Assembly: GCF_036850765.1 (NCBI RefSeq)
Contig: NC_089495.1
Location: 198,408,847-198,472,846, forward strand
Reading direction: 5' to 3'
Length of the DNA: 64,000 nt
Source of the DNA: Saccopteryx bilineata
Lineage: Eukaryota; Chordata; Mammalia; Chiroptera; Emballonuridae
This document shows positions 56,576 through 64,000 of the stretch, one piece after another. How positions within the stretch are numbered: position 1 is the first letter of the stretch; the number at the start of each line of letters is the position of its first letter. The position numbers were made by a program, and so were the translations under genes. The notes below the pieces were generated by a model. It worked only from the letters and a program-made list of their open reading frames with translations, was not told where the DNA came from and made no database searches.

Positions 56576-57570
56576 TGCCTGGCTGCACCTGCTAATGGCG
56601 TCACTTTCTCTGTCTCCACCTCGAGTTCTGAAGGGCAGGAACAGTGTCCCTGCGTCTCTGGTGCCTAGCACAGGGCTGGCACGGGTGAGCGTCAGTCAGG
56701 GCTGGATGAAAGGGACGGATAGATGAATGGGCAGGTGGTGGGATGTCTGCCCCAGGTCTGTGGCAAGTGGAGAGTTTCTGCTTTGTTGTGCAGTCCGGAG
56801 ATGGGGGGTGGGTGTAACATGAGGCAGGTCTTGTACTTGAGTTGTCCTGATCGTTAAATACGAGGGTGTGTCCTCATGGGGACACAGGGAACAACATGCC
56901 CGCCCATCAACACACCAGCTATGTCTTGCCAAACACCGAAGGCAAAGCGAAGTGTTCTGGGAGGGCGAACAGCCACCTCCCTGCTGTGATTATCCCTCTC
57001 CATTGACACAGGCATGCTCCCGGCCCATGGCCTTGGAAGATAATGAGTCCTGTGTGTGTCCCTGAGCGGAGGGAGCAGCTCTCCTGGATGTGGTGGGTGG
57101 AGCAAGGGCCCACGTGCGTGGGTGGGGTGGGCTCAATCCCTTTACAAACATCAGACACTGGAGGGGAGGGTCCCACCTCCCTCCCAGGGCTGCAAAGTTC
57201 AGCAGGGCTGGCCAGGGGCAGAGTCTGCCTCTCCGCCCAGCCCCGGGCAGAGCCCGAGCGTCTGGCCAGCAAACTCGGGCCCACGACGTTGGAGCTGGAA
57301 TTAGTCATTCTGTTCATTCTAAGTTCTGTGCGCAAGGCTCACCTGGATGGACGTAGGGATTCGTTCTTGGTTGTACCCAAGGTCCAAGTGCAATACACGG
57401 GGCACCCGTTTTCACATGTATCTCTGTCTGGCTCCCCCCACCAGGGCACTCCGTTTTGCTGAGGCAACCTTCTTTGGGTTCCAGGGTGGACAACGTTAGA
57501 CTGAGAACCGCTCACAAGTACTGAACATTTGTTCTGAATTCAGCGAGCATCTCATACAGGCAGCTGATAT
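56576..57570. other. intergenic, nothing recognised
   Basis: L2-like end near 56620-56735 ('gttctgaagggcaggaacagtgtccctgcg...gatggatga'). No gene. Confidence 0.4.
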
Positions 57571-57574
57571 CTCA

Positions 57575-57790
57575 AGGCGGTTCACAGCATGGTTATCAGA
57601 GAGAGCAAGACTTGGGTTTAAATCCCAACCCTTCTGCTGGTAACTGGATGACAATGAGAAAACCACTTCGCCTGCTGGAGCTCTGTCGCCTCACCCGTAG
57701 AGTGTTCTGGAAAGTAACCGTCTTGGTACCTCACAGGTGGTCAGGAAGGCTAACAGAGAGCTTGTGCATGTGTGCTATTGCACAAGGCCC
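57575..57790 (+). repeat. MIR SINE fossil
   Basis: 'acagcatggttatcagagagagcaagacttgggtttaaatccc' and 'gctggtaactggatgacaatgagaaaaccacttcgcctgctgg' follow the MIR core. Confidence 0.7.
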
Positions 57791-57800
57791 AGCATATTGC

Positions 57801-57802
<2 letters not shown>

Positions 57803-57838
<36 letters not shown>
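57803..57838. repeat. (GA)18 microsatellite
   Basis: Perfect GA array. Confidence 0.96.
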
Positions 57839-58715
57839 ACAGAGTGGGGGGTATGTGTGTAGGACCACGGGGGTGGGGATTGGCCAGTCAGGCCCCAATT
57901 TGTGATGCTGGAGCCTCATTCTTGGGCTCTGCTCAGAATTCCCTGGGAGGACAGTAGCCAAATCCGTTTGCTCTCTGTCCCACAAGGCTCGTACCAGAGA
58001 GAATTTCCAGGATTCTCTGAGCAAGAGCTAGTCCAGAGCCCGGGATAGGGGCCGCCAGAGGAGGAGCGGAGGGGGGGGGGTCTGGGGTAGGCAGAGAGAA
58101 AAGGACCCGTCTGCCCGGCTTCTCAGGGCTCTTTGGGGGCCTGGCACCTGCTTGTCCCACTTAGGTCTGAATTGAGCTCTGCTGCCCCACCACTGCTAGT
58201 CCTCTGTGCTGCCTCCCTCATCTGGGTTAGGAGCCACAAAGCAGGTGACAATGACGTTTTCTTCCCCAGCGATATTCCGAGGCTGAGTGTCTCCCAGACT
58301 TCTCACCGGATGCCCTGGTGAATTTTCTTTTCAAGAAAATGATTGTTGAATGAATGAATGAAATGTGAGAGTGCTTCTGGTTCCCTGGGCAAGCAGTGAT
58401 TGAAACAGGTTTTGTCTACAACACGTGGGGTAGGCCACGTGGTCATGCTGGGCAGAGCACGCAGGTGTGTGCGTGTGTACACGTGAGTATCAAAGGTGGC
58501 GGGAAGAAACCAGACCCCCCCCTCCCCCGGCCACTGGCTGCCCCCAGAGCCTGAGGTTTCCCAGGCAGGCTCTCTTGCTCGTCCTTCTGGCTGCTGGGGG
58601 GCAGGGAGGCGGAGGACCGGGGGTGGGGTTGAAGGCTGAGTGAGTGTCAGTCTGGGGCTCTTGTTTTCCTGTGAGGGGCACCAGTGTGTGTAGGGGGAGG
58701 TGGAGATTTGTACCA
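57839..58715. other. intergenic, poly-G run
   Basis: A G-rich tract at 58060-58090 (GGAGCGGAGGGGGGGGGGTC) is G-quadruplex-prone. No gene or repeat family. Confidence 0.4.
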
Positions 58716-58970
58716 GCAGCTAAGCAGATAATTGCTTGTCAGATTGATTGAAGGCTTTTCAAAATGTCTTTTCCTTGAAACAGCCTCCTCCTCCCCCTCC
58801 CGCAATGAGCAGATTATTTGAGTTGGAACCATTTCCCCGGCATTTTTTTCTCCTTTCTCAAAGTAGTAATTACTGGCCGGGTAGCCCTCCATGCTGTTTC
58901 CTGTCATTTGGAGGCTGAAGCCAGCGGCTGTTTCCTCTGCTGGGTTAGCAGACAAGCAGGACAATTAGGG
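58716..58970. promoter_or_regulatory. candidate conserved non-coding element
   Basis: CAGATAATTGCTTGTCAGATTG (homeobox TAATTG and TGTCAG), then TTGATTGAAGG, AGCAGATTATTTGAG and AGTAGTAATTACTGG, a palindromic TAATTA core. The block contains no recognised transposon and reads like a dense homeodomain-factor element. It lies about 35 kb 3' of MAFB; function is inferred. Confidence 0.35.
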
Positions 58971-59695
58971 AAACACCCTCCCCCCCAGGCTGGCCCTGAG
59001 CCCCAGGACTCCTGGTGGCCTGATGGGGCCATGGGGACCTGGCTGTCCCCTGTGCGGATGGCGGGTGGGAAGAAACTGGCGGACTGACCAACTGAGGTGC
59101 TCCTGGCTCTCTTCCAAATCGAGGTCTTCCCTCATGCTGTGTGCTCTTGTCTCCTTGTGTGTGTACGTGTGTGCACGTGTGTGCACGTGTGTGTGTTCCC
59201 CTCTTGTCTAAACGCATGTGAATGTGCACAGGCTCTTTGGCCCCAGTAAAAACCCCGTAACCTGGGCCCTCCGCAGTGGTTTTCCCGAGGGAGCCCAGCC
59301 TTGGCCACCTGTTTGGATGCAAGAACTCCGCCAGGTGCTTGCCGTTTTCAGGGGGTGATGGCCGACAAGGTCGGTAGCGAGGCGATGGACCAAGTAGAGT
59401 AAAATACTAATTGCCAAATTTAGGCAGTGGGTTTATGGGTGGTCACGGCACAAATCTTTCCACTGTTTTTCTATTTCCAAGCTATTCACAATCAAACGTG
59501 GGTAAAACGTCCGTAAGGTCCCTCTACCCATTCCTCCCACACTTGGGATTCGAAATGGCCAATGGTCTTGCATTTTGATTTTCTGCATTTCCTCTTCCTC
59601 TTCCCCCTCCTCTTTCTCCTCCTTCTCTCCCCCCCACCCCAGACTTTCCTCTCAGCTGCAGAAGCCAGTCTGAGCAGGACGCAGTCCAAGATGAT
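58971..59695. other. intergenic with a TG-rich tract
   Basis: Degenerate (TG)n/(CACG) at 59155-59195 with near-complete purine-pyrimidine alternation. No gene. Confidence 0.45.
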
Positions 59696-59697
59696 AT

Positions 59698-59935
59698 TAA
59701 GAGCTCAAGAGTGGAGATAGTTTGAGTCTATTTTAAGCTCTGGCACTCTGACCTTGGGCAAGTGACCTTAACCACTCAGTGCCTCATTTTACCCAGCTGT
59801 GAGGTGAGGCTAATAATAACAGAACCTTCATAAGGTTGCAGTGAGAACTGAAGACAGAGGATGCCTGTAAACTGTTTAGCACAAAGCCCGGACCGTAACC
59901 TCTGCTTAACAGACGTTTGGTAAACAAATAATAAA
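59698..59935 (+). repeat. MIR SINE fossil, near full length
   Basis: 'gctctggcactctgaccttgggcaagtgaccttaaccactcagtgcctcattttacccagctgtgaggtgaggctaataataacagaacc' and 'ttaacagacgtttggtaaacaaataat' form a clean plus-strand MIR. Confidence 0.87.
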
Positions 59936-60079
59936 GACAGATCCCATAAGGAGGCATGTACCACAGAGAAGGACGGTAGGGAACGGGCCAACAAGATGAC
60001 TGTGGCAGGGAATTGTGTGTCAGGAGGACCCTGCAGGGTCTAGCGTGGGTGGCCTACAATGTGGGTGTCTGGATGGACA

Positions 60080-60110
60080 AGGGAGGGAGGGAGGGAGGGA
60101 GAGGAGGGAG
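60080..60110. repeat. (GGGA)n tract
   Basis: About six GGGA units, then a GAGGAGGGAG tail. Confidence 0.88.
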
Positions 60111-60124
60111 GTTGGGACCGCTTT

Positions 60125-60325
60125 GCTTTGGTGATAAAGGGGATGGACCCTGGGATCAGAGGGCTTGGTTCAAATCCCAGCCCTGCGACTTACTAACTAT
60201 ATCACTTCGGACCAATGACTCACTTCTCCACGCCTTAGTTTCTTTTGCTATAAAAACGGGAATCACACAGTCTGTACCTTCAGGGGCTGAATTAACTGAG
60301 TGAATAAGTGCAGAGAAGACAGAAC
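60125..60325 (+). repeat. MIR SINE fossil
   Basis: 'ggaccctgggatcagagggcttggttcaaatcccagccctgcgacttactaactatatcacttcgg' and 'ctataaaaacgggaatcacacag' are a good MIR head and core. Confidence 0.85.
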
Positions 60326-60565
60326 AGTGCCCGGCTGCCTGGCTCATGGGGGAGATGTGCACAGGTGCATCTGCATCCAGTGGTTGTCTGTTTGTGTCTA
60401 TATGTAAATGTGTGGTGGGCACAGGGCACAGGGAGTCTCTGGGAGAGGAGCCATCTATCCTGGGCAAAGAATCCCTCAACGAGAAGTAGTCTGGGCGTCC
60501 CCAGCAACAGTTTAAGTATTACTAGTCAACAGGAGTCAATGTCATGTTCCTACTGGAAAGCCTCC
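60326..60565. other. intergenic, nothing recognised
   Basis: No element recognised. Confidence 0.4.
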
Positions 60566-60569
60566 CATG

Positions 60570-60930
60570 ACCATTCATTCATTCATTAATTCACTCACTC
60601 ATTCATAACACATTTCCAGAGCACCCATTATGTGCCAGGCCCAGCCCCTTTGGCCTTTTGCACTTGTTGGTTTTGTCTAGCTTGCTCTTCCACACTTGTT
60701 CTATGGTCTTCTAAATTCAAGTCTAACTTCACTTCCTCTGTGAAGCCTTCCTGGCTGCAGCAGGCCACGTCAGTGTGTGCCCTCGGTGCCCCGGTCTTCA
60801 TCTCGCAGTGAAACCAGTGACTCTCATCTGTTCACCCCTACGCCCCCAGCACCAGGAACAGCCTCAGCACATGTGTCTAGGATGGATAGAAGAAGAAGAA
60901 TGAGTGAAGGAATGAATGAGTGGTTTAATG
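60570..60930 (+). repeat. L2 LINE fossil
   Basis: 'tggccttttgcacttgttgg', 'aagtctaacttcacttcctctgtgaagccttcc' and the 3' end 'agcaccaggaacagcctcagcac...gaatgagtg' are L2 in sense. A reversed L2 end ('cattcattcattcattaattcactc...gcacccattatgtgccagg') precedes it. Confidence 0.68.
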
Positions 60931-61590
60931 TGAAGACCCTGCAGGGAGTCCAAATCCCACTGACCAGTTCAACGGAGAGTCTAGGAGTTGGTTCACCAGC
61001 TTCTTGATCACTGCTGAGGTCCCTGCCCTCTGAGCCATCGGCTCAGGAAAGGGGCAGAGACTGGAGCCCTGTCCCTCACTGGGAGTTAAAGGGGCAGTGG
61101 GCGTTGGCTGCATGGAGGCCTCAGGGATGCTGGGGGTGGTGAGTTCCTCAAGGCTGCTCCATGTGTTGGGAAGCAGGGCAGGAAAGTTGTCAGGGTCCTT
61201 CAGATAATGGGGACATTCCGACCTTGGGCTCAGCCCAACGTTCTTTCCTGGAGGCACTGATGTGTCAGGACCAGACCCCCAGGGAAGGCCGAGGAAGCCG
61301 CCATGCCTGCAGCAGCGTGAACGAGCCCACTCTATCTCCTCCGCCGCATGCCGGGCGCAGCGGTGGGTACACAGGAAGCTGGAGCCGTTTCTCTCTCTCT
61401 GGGGGTCGGAGGTGACTGGGATTTGGCAGCCAGGGAAACGGAAACTTCCTGTGGCCGCCTCAGCGCTGGGATCAGCAGCAGGAACCCAGATGGAGCTGGC
61501 AGCCCAGAGATGCCAACGATGTGATTTTCCTGGCCAGTTCCTCCTGCAAGACACACGGTGGGGCTGGATTTCACAGTATTTACGAGTCTA
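60931..61590. other. intergenic, nothing recognised
   Basis: A 209-codon minus-strand frame (60925-61554) shows no domain and is opposed by overlapping plus-strand frames; regarded as chance. Confidence 0.4.
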
Positions 61591-61592
61591 GT

Positions 61593-61816
61593 GCGCGCGC
61601 ACATGCACACACGTGCTGTCATGTATGCATGCGCCCACACACGCACGTGCATAGTGTGCACACATGTGGATAGTATGTGTGCATGCACACACGTGTGTAG
61701 TGAGCTCAGGCACAGGTGCGAAGCAGGATTTCGTGCATGCCCATGTGTGTTCTTACACCTACATGTGCCTAAGGTGTGTGGGAACGTGTGTGCTGAATGC
61801 ATAGAGGATGAGATTT

Positions 61817-61852
<36 letters not shown>
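61593..61852. repeat. TG/CA/GC-rich tract ending in (GT)17
   Basis: Degenerate CACGTG/GCATGC/CACACA-rich DNA from 61593, then a pure GT array at 61819-61852. Long parts alternate purine and pyrimidine. Confidence 0.88.
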
Positions 61853-61853
<1 letters not shown>

Positions 61854-62326
61854 TTATATGCCCTGAGAAGCTCTTCTGGAGCCGAGTAGGATGAAACCAC
61901 TGAGCAAGGGCATAGAAACCATGATGTTGAAAACATCCAGCCCTTCATATGGCCATGGGCTCTCTGCAGACTCCTGGCCAACAAAATGTGATACTTCTCA
62001 CTCGAGTATATGAGCACAGGCACTCTCTATTAAATACGAGTCCAAGTCCTGTGGAAGCCGGGTTATTAATCAGAGATGGGCAGTCGGAAGGAGCGGTAAT
62101 AGGATCGGCTTTGGGGATGAGGGGTGAGTAGAGCTTCCGCTCTGCTAGGGAAGGGGCCTAGGCCTGCAGCCTGACCCGCCCAGGGCAGCCCAGCCCCATC
62201 TGGTGCCAGTGACATGGGCGGGGGTTTGCCGGGGAGCAGGAGGCCACAGGCAGGTTTATAGGCAGCAGTAGTTGTGCTCTGTGTTGGACTGGGAGGCCCT
62301 GCCTTGAATGGCCATGGATGTGTCTT

Positions 62327-62329
<3 letters not shown>
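61853..62329. other. intergenic, nothing recognised
   Basis: No gene or repeat family recognised up to the SINE. Confidence 0.4.
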
Positions 62330-62357
<28 letters not shown>

Positions 62358-62385
62358 TTCATTCATTCATTCATTTTAGAGAGGA

Positions 62386-62434
<49 letters not shown>

Positions 62435-62556
62435 AGGGAGGAGCTGGAAGCATCAACTCCCATATGTGCCTTGACCAGGCAAGCCCAGGGTTTCGAACCG
62501 GTGACCTCAGCATTTCCAGGTCGACGCTTTATCCACTGCGCCACCACAGGTCAGGC
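62330..62556 (-). mobile_element. tRNA-derived SINE (MEG-like), youngest copy
   Basis: Minus-strand head GCCTGACCTGTGGTGGCGCA with a perfect box B (GGTTCGAAACC), a (GA)n tract and an expanded (TTTA)n/(TTCA)n tail. The host GGATGTGTCTTTTA is perfectly duplicated (62316-62329 and 62559-62572). Fewer changes than the copies at 1651 and 16978 suggest it is the youngest. Confidence 0.92.
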
Positions 62557-62734
62557 CCGGATGTGTCTTTTAACCCAGAGGCTGTGGGAGCAGAGAGGAG
62601 GAACCACGGCTGTAAAGCTGCATCGGGCCCCAAACTCTGAGCGGAATCCTTGCCTTCACAGCATTTAAGAGTTTGTTATTCATACTTGTCAAGTATTTGA
62701 TTTATTTGTTCAGTGCCTGCTTCTAAGACTAGAC

Positions 62735-62960
62735 CAGGAGTTGGCAAAACTACCGCCTGTGGGCCAAACACGGCCCACTGCCCTTTCTTGTGAATAAAGT
62801 TTTATTGGAGCACACAGCCATGGCTGGTCTTGTCTGTATTTTCTACGGCTGCTTTCACGCTCCGGAGAGTTGAGTAATTGGGGTGTAGACCCGGGGCCTG
62901 CGTGGCCTACAACGCTTACCATCTGAGTCTTGATAGAAACTGTTTGCTGACTTCCGTACT
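62735..62960. mobile_element. hAT-Charlie-type fossil
   Basis: 'ggagttggcaaaactaccgcctgtgggccaaacacggccc', 'aataaagttttattggagcacacagcc', 'ggctgctttcacgct', 'gagttgagtaattg' and 'aactgtttgctgac' follow a common mammalian hAT fossil; the outer parts are eroded. Confidence 0.72.
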
Positions 62961-63050
62961 GGACTGTTAGTTTTTACGAAGGTGGGGATTATAAGCTTTA
63001 CACGTAGTAAGTGCTTAATAAACATTAGTAGTGAAATGAATGAATGACTT
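62961..63050 (+). repeat. L2 LINE 3' end
   Basis: 'ttagtttttacgaaggtggggatt' and 'gtagtaagtgcttaataaacattagtagtgaaatgaatgaatg'. Confidence 0.65.
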
Positions 63051-63181
63051 GATCCACTTTGCAAGGTACATCTGTCGGAATTCCAGGCAGAGAGAGAACA
63101 GCATGTGCCGAAACCCGGGGCCAAGAAATCGCACAGGGTGTGCTGGTGACGGGAGCTGTTCGGCGTGGCTGCAGCGCAGGG

Positions 63182-63182
<1 letters not shown>

Positions 63183-63225
<43 letters not shown>
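63183..63225. repeat. (CA)21 microsatellite
   Basis: Perfect CA array. Confidence 0.96.
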
Positions 63226-63230
<5 letters not shown>

Positions 63231-63590
63231 ATGCTAGGGAATGTGGGGAGCTCATTTCACTGAGCCGGATGTGTACGTGTTGGGTGCCACTGGGGTCGAC
63301 ACGAAGCCAGGGTGGTTTTGGGAGCCAGACCCGTGGGGCCTGGGAAGGAGCCCACCACGGGACTTGGACTTTGTTCTCTGGGCACTGGGGAGTCACTGTG
63401 GGTGAGGGGGTGGGAGGCGGTCAGGGGAGCCTCTGGGAAGCCCAGACAGCTGAGGAATGCGGGGTCCTGGGTGAGCCACTTCCTGCTTCTAGACTAGTCT
63501 TAGGTAGTGAGCGCCTGCCTCCCAGGACCAGGCTGAGGATCTCAGGACATCAAGGAGGTGAGCACACCGGTGCCTGGCGGAGCGGCTAAT
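63226..63590. other. intergenic, nothing recognised
   Basis: No recognised element; a MIR scrap may lie at 63470-63560. Confidence 0.4.
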
Positions 63591-63595
63591 AAGCA

Positions 63596-63758
63596 GGGTT
63601 GCCAGACAAAACCCAGGGTGCCCAGTTAAATCCGAATTTCAGACAAATAACAAATCAAGGTTTAGTATAAGCACTCCCCAGATATTGCCTGGGACATACT
63701 TATACTAACACACAATTTGGTGTTTTTCTGAAATTCGAATCTAACTGGGCATCTTTTA
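63596..63758. mobile_element. palindromic DNA-transposon fossil
   Basis: The left arm (GTGCCCAGTTAAATCCGAATTTCAG..AGTATAAG) and right arm (CTTATACTAA..CTGAAATTCGAATCTAACTGGGCATC) are inverted copies over about 55 bp around a short centre. This is the architecture of a palindromic mammalian MER-type MITE. Confidence 0.75.
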
Positions 63759-63761
63759 TTT

Positions 63762-64000
63762 TAATGTTTTAAAAAATTTTTAGTCACATTTTCCATTCAA
63801 TATTATATTGCATTAGTTTCAGGTGTACAACATAGTGGTTAGACAATCATGTAATTTGCAAAGCGTTCCCCCCTCCCCCCGAGGATTACAATATATTGAC
63901 TATATTCCCTGTGCTGTACTTTACATCCCTGTGACTACTTTGTGACTACCAATCTGTCCTTCTCAATCCCTTCACCTTTCTCACTCAGTCCTCCACCTTC
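63762..64000 (-). mobile_element. L1 LINE fragment, runs off the window
   Basis: 'ttgcattagtttcaggtgtacaacatagtggttagacaatcatg', 'attacaatatattgactatattccctgtgctgtactttacatcc' and 'tctcaatcccttcaccttt' match a widespread laurasiatherian L1 non-coding (5' UTR-like) segment. Orientation is uncertain and it is truncated by the window end. Confidence 0.55.

Noticed and set aside
60925..61554. 209-codon minus-strand frame
   Set aside because: No domain, no methionine-context or splice evidence, and overlapped by unrelated plus-strand frames.

Overview
This is a window of mammalian genomic DNA with one protein-coding gene that I can support: MAFB, encoded whole in a single exon at 23765-24736 on the + strand. 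It makes a 323-residue large-Maf bZIP transcription factor. The rest is intergenic DNA of the gene-poor kind known to surround MAFB: ancient mammalian repeats (MIR, L2, L1M, MER5A-like, MLT1), younger SINEs, four DNA transposons with readable ends, microsatellites, and a few AT-rich islands that look like non-coding regulatory elements.

The host looks like a bat, most likely a rhinolophoid (horseshoe or roundleaf bat group). Two tRNA-derived SINE families have retroposed here with intact target-site duplications. One is a long element of about 370-410 bp with a tRNA-like head starting GCCCTGGCCGGTTGGCTCAG. The other is a shorter element of about 180-230 bp whose head contains TGGTGGCGCAGTGGATAAAG. 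A third, VES-like SINE is also present. I recognise the first two from memory as typical of Rhinolophus genomes; a Repbase/Dfam search would settle this. hAT transposons with 8-bp duplications also fit a bat.

Layout. 1-19.8 kb: intergenic, with SINEs, two hAT elements (1199-1906 and 14045-14318), L1M/L2/MIR fossils, and an RFX X-box in an AT-rich island near 12.56 kb. 19.8-23.3 kb: increasingly CpG-rich upstream flank of MAFB. 23.28-26.75 kb: MAFB, with an inverted CCAAT box, a CRE/AP-1-like site, a GATAAAAG TATA-like box, a 5' UTR without any ATG, the CDS, and a roughly 2-kb AT-rich 3' UTR carrying overlapping miR-130 and miR-148/152 seed matches and a Pumilio site. 28.54-29.34 kb: a second CpG island without a recognisable gene. 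29.3-64 kb: intergenic, with a mariner-type MITE, a 526-nt C-free (GGT/GAT)n tract, an MLT1 solo LTR interrupted by a hAT element, a perfect 10 x 15-bp CpG-dense minisatellite, Z-DNA-prone dinucleotide tracts, candidate enhancers, and an L1 5' fragment running off the end.

I saw no second gene, rRNA, true tRNA gene, CRISPR array or intact viral gene. The long open frames in repeats and CpG islands are composition artefacts. No undescribed biological system is evident; the most interesting items are local DNA structures and candidate MAFB regulatory sites.
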